A stretch of 64,000 bases of DNA from positions 1 through 64,000 of the forward strand of contig JBEGWF010000080.1 of assembly GCA_041177965.1 (NCBI GenBank), written 5' to 3'. This DNA is from SXXZ01 sp041177965. Its GTDB lineage: Bacteria > Verrucomicrobiota > Verrucomicrobiia > Limisphaerales > UBA9464. A program made the translations under genes and the position numbers. The notes under the pieces were generated by a model that worked only from the letters and a program-made list of their open reading frames with translations, ran no database searches and was not told where the DNA came from. Shown here one piece after another: positions 9,094 through 17,848 of this stretch; the first letter of the stretch is position 1; every line of letters begins with the position of its first letter.

Positions 9094-9618
9094 ATGCGCT
9101 GTCCCAAATGCGGCGGTCAGGATGACAAGGTCATCGATTCCAGGTCCTCCAAGGAGGGGGCCACGATCCGACGTCGTCGCGAATGCCTTTCGTGTGAACA
9201 TCGCTTCACCACCTACGAGCAGATCGAGCACGAACCGCTCATGGTCGTGAAACGGGATGGACGGCGGGAGGCCTTCTCCAAGGACAAGCTCCTGTCCAGT
9301 CTGCAGCGGGCGTGCCAGAAGCGTCCCGTCTCCGAGGACGATCTGGCCTCGGCCGTCGAGAAGATCCAGGAAGGGTTGGCCGGGGGCTTCGACCGGGAAA
9401 CCACCTCCCGGGCGATCGGGGAGCGGGTGATGCGGGAACTCCGGACGCTCGATCCGGTGGCCTACGTGCGATTCGCCAGCATCTACCGGAATTTCGAGGA
9501 GGCCACCGATTTCGTCAGCGAGGTGGAGCGTCTGGGACAACTCCCGATCGACGACAAGCGTCAACTGGAACTGATCGAGGAGTCCGAGGCCGCGGCCAAG
9601 GGGAGGCGGAGCCCGTGA
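9094..9618 (+). CDS. nrdR: transcriptional repressor NrdR
   Basis: A 174-residue NrdR, the ATP/dATP-sensing repressor of ribonucleotide reductase genes. The N-terminal zinc ribbon has Cys at 3, 6, 31 and 34 (MRCPKCGG and RECLSCEHRFTTYE). The ATP-cone follows from about residue 48 (VVKRDGRREAFSKDKLL). The C-terminus is slightly longer than usual. The start is the ATG at 9094, which gives the canonical MRCPKC N-terminus; a TTG 15 bases upstream is in frame but less likely. The stop overlaps the start of the next gene (GTGA). Confidence 0.97.
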   Translation: MRCPKCGGQDDKVIDSRSSKEGATIRRRRECLSCEHRFTTYEQIEHEPLMVVKRDGRREAFSKDKLLSSLQRACQKRPVSEDDLASAVEKIQEGLAGGFDRETTSRAIGERVMRELRTLDPVAYVRFASIYRNFEEATDFVSEVERLGQLPIDDKRQLELIEESEAAAKGRRSP

Positions 9619-10217
9619 TCGCCCTTCGCGATGAGTTCCTCCTCGTGGCGCAGGAGGGCGGCCAGTTCATCCCGTGCTCGGTGGAGCACCTCACCTTCGA
9701 ACTGGCGGGCGAGGCGGCCAAGCAGGTCGATCCCGAGTGGATGCGCCAGGCGGCCGCCGGGGTCCTGCACTATTTCAAGGAGGAACTCGGGAAGAGCCAC
9801 GTCACCGTGACCGAGTTCACCGCGGCGCTGTCGAAGGTCTTCCAAGGATTGGGTCTCACCGCCGAGGCGATACCCGTCGATCCCGCGGCCCCGACGACCG
9901 TGACGACGACGACCGAGGCCGTCCTGTCGGCGAACCCCGCGGTATGGAGGGGAGACCTCCGTGCCATCGCGGTCGAATCGGTCGATCTGGGCGAACTGGC
10001 CTTCCAGAAGGCCCTGCTCTCACAACTGGCCGCGGCGCTCGAATCGGGCCAGCAGACCGTCGAGTTCTCCGGGCTGCGGGGCTGCGTGAAGATGATCACA
10101 GGGCGAAAGATCTGGTGCCCGGAATGCCGGCGATGGTCGGCATGGATCGTGGACCTCCTCCGCTCCTGGCTGCGGGAGAAGGCCGCCGACCGCCATGTGG
10201 CGCTGGTGGTCCGCTGA
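9615..10217 (+). CDS. conserved-looking unknown protein coupled to nrdR
   Basis: A 200-residue protein that I do not recognise. It starts with GTG inside the nrdR stop (GTGA), so translation is probably coupled. The first 80 residues look like a compact alpha/beta domain (LRDEFLLVAQEGGQFIPC, then a helix with AAGVLHYFKEELGK and VTEFTAALSKVF). A Thr/Ala-rich linker leads to a second part ending in CPECRRWSAWIVDLLRSWLR, where C-x-x-C could bind metal. No signal peptide or membrane segment. The N-terminal part superficially resembles the architecture of ATP-cones, but this is a guess. scpA begins 35 bases downstream. Confidence 0.8.
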   Translation: MIALRDEFLLVAQEGGQFIPCSVEHLTFELAGEAAKQVDPEWMRQAAAGVLHYFKEELGKSHVTVTEFTAALSKVFQGLGLTAEAIPVDPAAPTTVTTTTEAVLSANPAVWRGDLRAIAVESVDLGELAFQKALLSQLAAALESGQQTVEFSGLRGCVKMITGRKIWCPECRRWSAWIVDLLRSWLREKAADRHVALVVR

Positions 10218-10252
10218 ACCGCGCCGCCCGAGGCCGTCCCCACCCTCCTTCG

Positions 10253-11203
10253 ATGACCGCACCCGGACATGACACCCCCACGCCCGACTCGACGCCCGAC
10301 GCGGCCTCGGATATCTCCAGATGGAAACAACTCCCCCTGGGGCTCATGAACGAATACCGGGTCCAATTCGACGTCTTCGAAGGGCCGCTCGACCTGCTGC
10401 TTCATCTCGTCAAGAAGCAGGAGGTCGACATCTACCAGGTCAACCTGACCCGCATCGCCTCGGAGTTCGTGGCCTACATCGACCAGATGCGGGAGCTCGA
10501 CCTCGAGGTCGCCGGGGAGTTCCTGGTGATGGCGGCCACCCTGATCTACATCAAGAGCCGCGAACTCCTCCCCGCCGACCAGAAGCCCGATGCCCAGGCC
10601 GGCGAGGATGACGACGAGGAGGATCCCCGGTTCGAACTGATCCGGCGACTCGTGGAGTACAAGAAGTTCAAGGATGCCGCCGCCGACCTCCAGACGCTCG
10701 AGAACCGCATGGATCAGGTCTACGGGCACCGCTCCGCGCCCACCGTTCCCGACGGACCGGAACCCCGCCGCCGCGAGGCGGTCTCGGTGTTCGACCTGAT
10801 CCAGGCGGTCAGCGTCATCCTCAAACGATTCAACGAGCGGGACGATGTCCGGGAGATCCAGGCCGACCCACACACCGTCTCCGAGAAGATGGCCAGCCTC
10901 CGGGTGCTCCTCGAGGAACGTGGGCGTTTCCGGTTCAGCGAACTCTTCGCGCAGGCCAAGAGCCGGAGCGAGGTGGTGGTCACGTTCCTCGCGATGCTGG
11001 AACTGACGCGCCTGCGGCACCTCCGGGTCACGCAGGGCGAGGACTTCGGGGAGATCGAGGTCGAGGCGGCCCCCCTCGAGGAACCCGCCGAGGCGCTTCC
11101 CGAGGAGCCCGTGCACGAGGCCGGCGAATCGCCGGAGACCTCGGGGTCGACGTCAACCCCCGGCCCGCCGGCGGTGGGCGACGCCACTCCTCCTCCGGCC
11201 TGA
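10253..11203 (+). CDS. scpA: segregation and condensation protein A
   Basis: A 316-residue ScpA kleisin, which bridges SMC heads together with ScpB in chromosome condensation. Diagnostic: YRVQFDVFEGPLDLLLHLV, then DIYQVNLTRIASEFVAYI, EVAGEFLVMAATLIYIKS and an acidic linker (DDDEEDPR). The winged-helix C-terminal part (FSELFAQAKSRSEVVVTFLA, LELTRLRHLRVTQ) contacts the SMC cap. A Pro/Glu-rich tail of about 50 residues extends past the usual end. The ATG at 10253 adds 31 poorly conserved residues; a shorter start at 10346 (MNEYRVQ) fits the family equally well. No scpB is in the window. Confidence 0.93.
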   Translation: MTAPGHDTPTPDSTPDAASDISRWKQLPLGLMNEYRVQFDVFEGPLDLLLHLVKKQEVDIYQVNLTRIASEFVAYIDQMRELDLEVAGEFLVMAATLIYIKSRELLPADQKPDAQAGEDDDEEDPRFELIRRLVEYKKFKDAAADLQTLENRMDQVYGHRSAPTVPDGPEPRRREAVSVFDLIQAVSVILKRFNERDDVREIQADPHTVSEKMASLRVLLEERGRFRFSELFAQAKSRSEVVVTFLAMLELTRLRHLRVTQGEDFGEIEVEAAPLEEPAEALPEEPVHEAGESPETSGSTSTPGPPAVGDATPPPA

Positions 11204-11335
11204 CCCCCGTCGCGTCCACCGCCGACGCGGATGCCTCGCGATGCCCCGAGGCGGATCTTCACCCGTGGACATGCGACGCAGGGACAGGCTGACCATCGTG
11301 GCACATCCCGGCCGACTCCGTCGCGGGAACGGCAC

Positions 11336-11364
11336 TTGCTTTCGCCCCCGCCGGATCGCATTGT
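11336..11364 (+). promoter_or_regulatory. possible promoter of the RGG protein gene
   Basis: TTGCTT (11336-11341), a 17-base spacer and CATTGT (11359-11364) lie about 45 bases upstream of the ATG at 11409. The match to a housekeeping promoter is moderate. The bases just before the ATG are a T-run (tctttttt) with no Shine-Dalgarno sequence, so initiation must rely on another feature. Confidence 0.33.
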
Positions 11365-11408
11365 GAAGGGCCCTATTCGGGAACACCCGCCTCACCGCGG
11401 TCTTTTTT

Positions 11409-13172
11409 ATGAGCGAACCACTGGAGATCAACCTCGACCTCGACAAACTGTTTCAGCCCGCCTGGGCGACCTCGCCGTCGGATCCGAACAAGTACGCCCG
11501 ATACGACGGCACCGAGGGAGAATCCCGAGGCGACCGCCGTTCTGGTCGTGGCGACCGGCCTCCCCGGCGGGACGGCGGTTTTGGCGGCCCCCGCGGTGGC
11601 GACCGTGGTCCGCGTCCCGGAGGTTTCGGAGGCCCCCGCCCAGGCGGTGATCGCGGCCCTCGCCCCGGAGGCGACCGCGGCCCCCGGCCGCAGGGAGGCA
11701 ATGGCGGCGGCGCCCCGGGCATCGCTTGGGATCCCAAGGGCGGCCCCCGTCGCGACGGGCCCGGCCGTGGTCCGCGTCGGCCCGATTTCCGACCCGAGCC
11801 GCTGATCCCGGTCGAGCTGACCCTCACTCCGGAGTCGGGGGGCGTCAGTTCCCTGGCCCGCCAGATCAAGCTCAGCGGTCGCGCCTATCCGCTGTTCGAA
11901 GTCGCCGGACTGGTGATGCAGAAACCCGACCGCTACACCGTCGGCTTCAAGGTCATCAAGCGCCGCGACGAGGCCGCCAAGAAGGACGTACCCGTCCAAC
12001 CGTTGTTCGTCTGCAGCCTCGACGACACGCTTTGGCTGAGCGAGGCCGCCGCCGCCGAGCATGCGCTCAAGGCCCACTTCGACACCTTCTACCAGACCCA
12101 GAAGATGCCCTGCGACCCTCCCAAGGGTGTCTGGACGCTGGTCGCCCAATGCGGGATGACCGGGGATCTGCTGGGCCCCCCGAACTTCCACGGTTACCAG
12201 GAGAAGCTCCGGAAACTCCACGCCGAGCGCTTCTCGCGCATGAACTTCGACGCGTTCAAGAGCCGCGTGAAGATCGTGAAGGACGAGGCCATCGTGAAGC
12301 AGTGGACCGAATCGGTGAGCTTCCGGTTCGAGTACACGGCACTCAACGTCCCGGAACCGAAGGTGCTCCAATCGATGGAAGAGGTCCGCGCCCACTTCGC
12401 GGAGGTCCATCAACCGTCGATCATCCGTCAGGTCGATGCGTTCACCCCGAAGCCCGACGCCCAGCTGCCGGCGCCGCTGCAGACGCTCCTGCGGGTCTCC
12501 CTCGACAAGGAGAAACGCTTCCCGATCCGCATCGCGACGGCGCTGAGCGGCACCTTCGCCTCCATGGGCCTGCAGTTCTTCAAGCGTGACAAGACCGTGG
12601 TGCATGTCGCCGTGGCGCGTCCGCACTACCTCGATGTCGAGAACAGCGTGGTGTCCGAGACGACCAAGAAGATCATCGAGCACATCAACACCAACACCGG
12701 AACCAACCGCAAACGCCTCGTCGAGACCCTGGCCCCCAGCCCGGCGCCGGCCGAGGCGCCGGCCGATGGCACCTCCGCCCCTGCCCCTTCCCCCCTTACG
12801 GCCGAGCAGCAGACGGTCCTCAACGACCTCCATTGGTTGATCCATCAGGGCCACGTCATCGAGTTCGCCAGCGGCATGCTCGAAACGGCAAAGAAGCCCG
12901 CCCCCCGACCCACTCCGGCACCCAAGCCCCCCAAGAAGGGCGACAAGCCGGCGGGCGCCACCGATGCCCCGGCGACCGGTCCGGTCTCCGCGGCGGGCGT
13001 CGACGCGTCGTCCACCGAGACGGTCGCCGCTGCGGACATCGCCGCCACACTCGCACAGGAGGCCCCGACCGAGGCCGCCGCCGCGGAGACGACCCCGTCC
13101 GCGGAAGTCCCTCAGGATGGCTCCACTCCCGCCGGGGACTCCTCCTCCGAGACTCCGGCTCCAGTGGCCTGA
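11409..13172 (+). CDS. large protein with RGG-rich disordered N-terminus
   Basis: 587 residues; function unknown. After a short acidic start (MSEPLEINLDLDKLFQPAWA) residues 35-130 are Gly/Arg/Pro/Asp repeats of the type GGDRGPRPGG, like RGG boxes of RNA-binding proteins. Residues 133 to about 470 look folded: LARQIKLSGRAYPLFEVAGL, VMQKPDRYTVGFKVIKRR, and a segment with LWLSEAAAAEHALKAHFDTF. A further piece, LNDLHWLIHQGHVIEFASG (about 480-500), resembles a winged-helix element. The tail is Ala/Pro/Thr/Glu-rich. No signal peptide, so cytoplasmic. The gene has its own strong terminator. An RNA- or ribosome-related role is inferred only from the RGG region and from the neighbouring release-factor gene. 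Confidence 0.85.
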   Translation: MSEPLEINLDLDKLFQPAWATSPSDPNKYARYDGTEGESRGDRRSGRGDRPPRRDGGFGGPRGGDRGPRPGGFGGPRPGGDRGPRPGGDRGPRPQGGNGGGAPGIAWDPKGGPRRDGPGRGPRRPDFRPEPLIPVELTLTPESGGVSSLARQIKLSGRAYPLFEVAGLVMQKPDRYTVGFKVIKRRDEAAKKDVPVQPLFVCSLDDTLWLSEAAAAEHALKAHFDTFYQTQKMPCDPPKGVWTLVAQCGMTGDLLGPPNFHGYQEKLRKLHAERFSRMNFDAFKSRVKIVKDEAIVKQWTESVSFRFEYTALNVPEPKVLQSMEEVRAHFAEVHQPSIIRQVDAFTPKPDAQLPAPLQTLLRVSLDKEKRFPIRIATALSGTFASMGLQFFKRDKTVVHVAVARPHYLDVENSVVSETTKKIIEHINTNTGTNRKRLVETLAPSPAPAEAPADGTSAPAPSPLTAEQQTVLNDLHWLIHQGHVIEFASGMLETAKKPAPRPTPAPKPPKKGDKPAGATDAPATGPVSAAGVDASSTETVAAADIAATLAQEAPTEAAAAETTPSAEVPQDGSTPAGDSSSETPAPVA

Positions 13173-13194
13173 CCCCACCAGCGTGATCCAGGCG

Positions 13195-13220
13195 AACGGC
13201 ACCCTCCGGGGTGCCGTTTT
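13195..13220 (+). terminator. rho-independent terminator of the RGG protein gene
   Basis: Ten-base arms AACGGCACCC (13195-13204) and GGGTGCCGTT (13209-13218), with a 4-base loop, followed by a T-rich stretch, 22 bases after the stop at 13172. It separates the RGG gene from the release-factor gene, whose start at 13255 therefore needs its own promoter or read-through. Confidence 0.85.
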
Positions 13221-13254
13221 CCTTGATCCCCAATCCCCCACCGACCTCGAACCC

Positions 13255-14109
13255 GTGACCCTGCAGGAGGAAATCCAACGCCGCCGTGCCTTCGCGATCA
13301 TCTCCCACCCGGACGCGGGCAAGACCACGCTCACCGAGAAGCTCCTCCTCTACGGCGGCGCCGTGCAGTTGGCCGGATCGGTGACGGCCCGCAAGAACCA
13401 GAGGGCCACCACCTCCGATTGGATGGAACTCGAGAAGAAGCGGGGCATATCGATCAGTTCCACGGTCCTCCAGTTCGAATACTCGGGCTACCGCATCAAC
13501 CTGCTGGACACCCCGGGCCACAAGGACTTCTCCGAGGACACCTACCGGGTGCTGACGGCCGTCGATGCCGTCATCATGGTCATCGACGCCGGCAAGGGCG
13601 TGGAATCGCAGACCCGCAAGCTCTTCGAGGTGTGCGCGCGGCGCGGGGTGCCCATCTTCACCTTCATCAACAAGATGGATCGCCCCTCGCGCGATCCGAT
13701 CCAGTTGATGGACGAGCTCGAGGCCGTGCTGGGCATCCGCTCCTGCGCCATGAACTGGCCCCTGGGCAACGGTCCGGAGTTCCGCGGCATCTACGATCGC
13801 GGAGAGAACAAGGTGCACCTCTTCGAGCGGGTCGTCGGGGGCATGTACCGCGCACCGGTGAACGTCACCGGACTCGACGATCCCCTGGTGCGCGAGAAGC
13901 TCGATCCGGACACCTACGCCTCGGTCCGCGAACAGATCGAGATGGTGGAACTGGCCGGCTCCCCGTTCGACCACGCCCAGGTCCTCCACGGCAAGCTCAC
14001 GCCGGTGTTCTTCGGATCCGGCGTGAACAACTTCGGCGTCCAGCTTCTGTTGGACCGTTTCCTCGAGTTCTCGGCTCCGCCCCGCGGACGATCGGTTTCC
14101 CCCGTTTGA
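13255..14109 (+). CDS. prfC: peptide chain release factor 3, C-terminally truncated
   Basis: 284 residues covering only the GTPase domain of RF3, the factor that recycles RF1/RF2 from the ribosome; family members are about 530 residues. Visible: G1 SHPDAGKTT (17-25), a switch region ending EKKRGISISS, G3 DTPGHKD (86-92), G4 NKMD (140-143), and the end of domain I (LLDRFLEFSAPPR). It then diverges (GRSVSPV) and stops exactly where domain II should begin. None of the missing domains II-III occurs in any frame downstream; the opposite-strand gene begins 53 bases later. Start GTG at 13255 gives the expected distance to the RRRAFAIISHPD block. Either a remnant or a GTPase-only variant. Confidence 0.88.
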   Translation: MTLQEEIQRRRAFAIISHPDAGKTTLTEKLLLYGGAVQLAGSVTARKNQRATTSDWMELEKKRGISISSTVLQFEYSGYRINLLDTPGHKDFSEDTYRVLTAVDAVIMVIDAGKGVESQTRKLFEVCARRGVPIFTFINKMDRPSRDPIQLMDELEAVLGIRSCAMNWPLGNGPEFRGIYDRGENKVHLFERVVGGMYRAPVNVTGLDDPLVREKLDPDTYASVREQIEMVELAGSPFDHAQVLHGKLTPVFFGSGVNNFGVQLLLDRFLEFSAPPRGRSVSPV

Positions 14110-14121
14110 ACCCCTGCGGTT

Positions 14122-14138
14122 GAATCCCTTGGGGATTC
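14122..14138. terminator. small inverted repeat between convergent genes
   Basis: GAATCCC (14122-14128) and GGGATTC (14132-14138) with a 3-base loop, between the truncated prfC and the convergent dehydrogenase. There is no T-run; it could act as a weak bidirectional stop or be a scar of the deletion proposed for prfC. Confidence 0.25.
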
Positions 14139-14162
14139 CAACGAAGGAGTCGCCGATGGGCG

Positions 14163-15161
14163 TCACCCACGCCGGGACTTCGGGGCCTTCGAAGACCGGG
14201 ACTTCCCCTGACGTGCGTTTTCGGACCGGATCTTGCGGGCCGGCGCCGAACGCTTCGCCCCGGATGACTTCGATGCCTTGGGACCGCGACCCGGGAAGGT
14301 GAGTTCGGCCACCCCGGATTTGTCGAGTTCGCCCAATCCGGCGGCGACCATCCGGCTGTACTGGCCGAGGGCGGCCAGGGCGAGGGGAAGACGCAGGCCG
14401 GCCTTCTTGGCCAGTCGGATGGCGATGCCGGAATCCTTGGCGGCATGGGCGGCGCTGAAATAGCAGGCATGGTCGCGCTTCTGCATGTCCTCGCCGTCGG
14501 TCTGCAGCACCCGGGAATGGGCCCCGGTCTGCGAGAAGACCTCGCGGAGCATCCCCAGGTCGAGGCCCAGAGCCGCACCCAGCCCCAGGCCCTCGGCGAG
14601 GCCGGCCGTGTTGATGTTCATCACCATGTTGACCAACGCCTTCACCTGGGCGGCGGTCCCGGCCGGTCCGATGTACCGACGCGATGCCGACAATTTCTCG
14701 AGGATCGGCTCGGCCCGCTCGCAGGCGTCCTTCCGTCCACCCGTCATCAGATAGAGAGTGCCTTCGCGCGCCTGGGTGATGCTGGAGGCCATGCAGGCCT
14801 CCACGCTCTGGGCCCCGACCGCTTGGGCTCGCGATTCCACCAGCACATGCGTTGCCGGACTCAGGGTCGCGCAGTTGATGAACAGGCGCCCCGCCGCTCC
14901 CCGGAGCAGACTGTCGCCCTTCAGGGCGAACAGAGACTCCATGGCGGCGTCGTCGGTGACCACCGTGAGGATCACATCGGCCAGGGCCGTCACCTCGGAG
15001 AGGCGTGCAGGGGCTTCGCACCCGAGCTCGTCCGCGAGGGCACGGGCCTGTTTCCGCTGGAGGTCGTGCACGGCGGTGATCCGGACTCCGCATTCCTTGA
15101 GGCGCCGGGCCATGTTGGCCCCCATGCGTCCGACTCCCACACAGGCGATTCTGTTGCTCAT
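14163..15161 (-). CDS. 3-hydroxyisobutyrate dehydrogenase-family protein with basic tail
   Basis: A 332-residue NAD(P)-dependent beta-hydroxyacid dehydrogenase. The Rossmann motif GVGRMG is at 8-13; FINCATLSPATHV and the substrate-loop region ACMASSITQAREGTLYLMTG follow; the catalytic Lys lies in GTAAQVKALVNMVMNINTAG. The family normally ends near residue 290; here residues 289-332 add a Lys/Arg/Ser-rich tail (KASKSSGAKRSAPARKI and on), likely disordered and possibly binding nucleic acid or membrane phosphates. The start ATG at 15161 is chosen because it precedes the Rossmann strand; the frame is open further upstream. The substrate could be hydroxyisobutyrate, tartronate semialdehyde or succinic semialdehyde. 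Confidence 0.9.
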   Translation of the reverse strand: MSNRIACVGVGRMGANMARRLKECGVRITAVHDLQRKQARALADELGCEAPARLSEVTALADVILTVVTDDAAMESLFALKGDSLLRGAAGRLFINCATLSPATHVLVESRAQAVGAQSVEACMASSITQAREGTLYLMTGGRKDACERAEPILEKLSASRRYIGPAGTAAQVKALVNMVMNINTAGLAEGLGLGAALGLDLGMLREVFSQTGAHSRVLQTDGEDMQKRDHACYFSAAHAAKDSGIAIRLAKKAGLRLPLALAALGQYSRMVAAGLGELDKSGVAELTFPGRGPKASKSSGAKRSAPARKIRSENARQGKSRSSKAPKSRRG

Positions 15162-15196
15162 AGATCGATGATTCCCAAAAACTCCGTCGAACCCGC

Positions 15197-17848
15197 TCAA
15201 CGGCCCTGCTGGACACCGGCGGTGACCCCGGTGGAGCCTGCCCGGGAAGCGGACAGCTCCAGAAGATCGAGGAGGACCCGCTCGGCCTCGCGAAGATTCA
15301 CATCGGCGGCCACCCCCTCCTCCTCCTCGTCGGCGGCGTCCTCACCATTGGCCTCCCGCTGGCGACGACGCTCGGCGGCGGAGTCCTTCGAGGAGCCCGA
15401 CTTGAGGGTCCGGGCATCCCGGGCGGTGGCCGCCACCACGGGCTTCGAGGCCTTGGGCTCCGGCAATCCCGGCTGGGAGGCGTTCTTGAGGTTGATCTCG
15501 TAGGTGAGGGGCTCGGACTCGTTCCTGCCCTTGATCTCGGCCTTCCGGAGCGCGGCCCGGTTACGGTCGGCGTCGAGTTCCTGACGCCGCTGCTTCTCGT
15601 TGAGCGACACCGTGCGATCGGCCAGCTGCTTCCTGTAGCGTTCGATGTCCTCGCCGATGTAGGCGTAGTCGCGGTCCTTGGACACCCGGTCGGCCGAACG
15701 CCGTTGCAATTCCGGAAGGGCCCGGGTCACTCGATCGAGCTTGTCGAACCGGACCGCGGGAATCGTGTTCCAGGGGAGGGCGTTGCTGAGGGCAGATTCG
15801 CCGATGTCGGCGAAATTGTTGATGCTCGGAAGCACCACGTCGGGCACCACTCCCTTGAGCTGGGTGGAGGATCCCGACGGCCGGAAGAACTTGCTGATGG
15901 TCACCTTCACCTGACCGGGCTTGCCGGCGCCCCGGTAGAAGGGTTCGAGGCTCTGGAGATTCTGGACCGTGCCCTTCCCGTGGGTGGAACTGTCGCCCAC
16001 CACCACGGCGCGACCGTAATCCTGAAGGGCTCCCGCGAGGATCTCCGAGGCCGAGGCGCTGAGACGGCTGGTGAGGACCACCAACGGTCCGTCGTACAGA
16101 ACGACGGAATCCTCGTCCTCGAGGATGCGCTGATGTCCGAGCGAGTTGACCACTTGGACCACGGGTCCGGTCTTGATGAAGAGACCGGTCAGGCTCACGC
16201 ACTCCTCGAGGGACCCTCCGCCATTCCGGCGGAGGTCGAGCACCACGCCATCGACGTGTTCAGCCATGAGCTTCCGCAGCAATTTGGCGACGTCGGCCGT
16301 GGGGCTCTTGGTCGCACCGTTGCCGCCAATGGCGCCGCTGTAGAAGGCGGGCAGGTCGATGATCCCGATCCGGTTGGTCTTGCCGGCCCCGTTCGGCAGC
16401 AGCACCAGCTTGGCCTTGGCCTCCTGCTCCTCGAGGGGGATGGTGTCACGCACGATGGTGATCGTCTTGCGGGTGCTCAGGTCGGACCCGGAAGGGATGT
16501 AGGTGAGGGTGACCTTCGAGCCCTTGGGCCCCCGGATCTGCTCCACCACCTTCTGGAGCTTCTCGTCGATCACGTCGACCGGCGGTTGACGGTCCTGGGC
16601 CACGGCCACGATCTTGTCGCCGGCCTTGAGACTCTTGCTCTTCTCGGCCGGGCTTCCGGGCTTGATCTCGGTGATGGTGGCATAGCCGTCCTCGCTCGTG
16701 AGCACGGCCCCGATGCCCACGAACGACAGGGTCATCGACATGCTGAATGCCTCCTCCTCGCGGGGGCCGAAATAGTTGGTGTGCGGGTCGTAGGAATGGG
16801 CCAGCGCGTCGAGGTACCATTGCAGCACCTCCTTTGGCTCGAACTGCTTCAGATTGCGCATCACTCGGTTGTAGCGGCGGGTGAGCGTCTTGAGGATCTC
16901 CTCGTGCCGATCACCCTGGAGGTTGGCCTCGAAGTAATTCCGAAGGTCGGCCGGTCCCTTGAACTTCCCCGACTCGGCCATCTTGGCCACGAGGGTCGAC
17001 CGGTTGGTGGTCAGGTGGGAATGCAGTCGGTCCTCCAGACCGGTCAGGTACAGGTCGGCCACCTTCTTGCCTCCCGCGAGGATGGGCCGGGTCGCGGGCT
17101 TGGCTTGCTTGGCCGGCTTGGCCGAGGGTGTCGCCGGGGCCGCGTTGGTGACTCCGCCACCGTCGGACTCCGGTTCGGGCGGGGTCGTCATCTGGGTCCA
17201 GACGTTGGTCGCCAGAGTGGTGAAATCGCGATTGAGCTTCTCGGACAGGTATTCGAAGCGCAGTCGGTCCTTCCAGATCGCCTGCAGCTCCGACAGATCC
17301 TTGGGCCTGGGTGAATCCTTCCGGTTCAGGAGCATGCGGTCGTCGGCGTCGAAACCGAACTTCTCGGTCTTCAGGATGCCTTGGACGAGGGCGTATTGCT
17401 GATCGATGCGCTGCAGGTAGCGGTTGAAGATCTCATAGGCGGGGCGGGTGTCGCCCCGGCGGAGGGTCAGGTCGTCGAGGAGGTGGCGATAGGCTGCGAA
17501 TTCCTCGTAGTCGGACTGGGTGAAATACATCCGCTGCGGATCCAACGACTCGAGATACCGCTCGAAGAAACGCTCCGAAACGCGGTCGTCGAACTCACGA
17601 CGCAGGAAATGGGACCGTTCGATCATCCGGGCCGCGAGGCGGGCGATCTCGCCGGAGGATTCCTCGGGGGCCAGTGTCTTCGGGTCGGTGAATTTGGACG
17701 GTAGCACCCCGCTGTCCGGCGTGGCGGCGTGGAGGGCCGCGGCGGAGTTCGTCGCCGGTCCGGCACCGGTCGACGGGGTCGATTCCTTGGCCAGACCGCC
17801 GACCTGCAGCCAGAGGCAACCCAGGATGAGCAACACCCATTGATTCAT
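15197..17848 (-). CDS. prc: carboxy-terminal processing protease Prc/Tsp
   Basis: An 883-residue periplasmic tail-specific protease (MEROPS S41A, Prc branch). Residues 1-20 are a signal peptide; a long N-terminal helical region (60-360) contains RYLESLDPQRMYFTQSDYEE and HSYDPHTNYFGPREEEAF, typical of Prc. The PDZ domain spans about 370-470 (GIGAVL, GSPAEKSKSLKAGDKIVAV). The protease core holds LDLRRNGGGSLEE and the Ser-Lys dyad: Ser-599 in SASASEIL and Lys-625 in THGKGTVQ (one residue longer between them than in E. coli Prc). The C-terminal DUF3340-like part follows, then a Glu/Ala-rich end. A Pro/Ala/Lys-rich insert lies near 222-255. ATG at 17848 precedes the signal peptide. Confidence 0.95.
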   Translation of the reverse strand: MNQWVLLILGCLWLQVGGLAKESTPSTGAGPATNSAAALHAATPDSGVLPSKFTDPKTLAPEESSGEIARLAARMIERSHFLRREFDDRVSERFFERYLESLDPQRMYFTQSDYEEFAAYRHLLDDLTLRRGDTRPAYEIFNRYLQRIDQQYALVQGILKTEKFGFDADDRMLLNRKDSPRPKDLSELQAIWKDRLRFEYLSEKLNRDFTTLATNVWTQMTTPPEPESDGGGVTNAAPATPSAKPAKQAKPATRPILAGGKKVADLYLTGLEDRLHSHLTTNRSTLVAKMAESGKFKGPADLRNYFEANLQGDRHEEILKTLTRRYNRVMRNLKQFEPKEVLQWYLDALAHSYDPHTNYFGPREEEAFSMSMTLSFVGIGAVLTSEDGYATITEIKPGSPAEKSKSLKAGDKIVAVAQDRQPPVDVIDEKLQKVVEQIRGPKGSKVTLTYIPSGSDLSTRKTITIVRDTIPLEEQEAKAKLVLLPNGAGKTNRIGIIDLPAFYSGAIGGNGATKSPTADVAKLLRKLMAEHVDGVVLDLRRNGGGSLEECVSLTGLFIKTGPVVQVVNSLGHQRILEDEDSVVLYDGPLVVLTSRLSASASEILAGALQDYGRAVVVGDSSTHGKGTVQNLQSLEPFYRGAGKPGQVKVTISKFFRPSGSSTQLKGVVPDVVLPSINNFADIGESALSNALPWNTIPAVRFDKLDRVTRALPELQRRSADRVSKDRDYAYIGEDIERYRKQLADRTVSLNEKQRRQELDADRNRAALRKAEIKGRNESEPLTYEINLKNASQPGLPEPKASKPVVAATARDARTLKSGSSKDSAAERRRQREANGEDAADEEEEGVAADVNLREAERVLLDLLELSASRAGSTGVTAGVQQGR

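Noticed and set aside
11560..11720. Short repeats resembling a CRISPR or tandem-repeat array
   Set aside because: They are codons for the GGDRGPRPGG repeats of the RGG protein; there are no regular spacers.
12856..15216. Long minus-strand frame opposite prfC as a possible hidden gene
   Set aside because: No motif or composition typical of a protein; it is antisense to GTPase-coding sequence.
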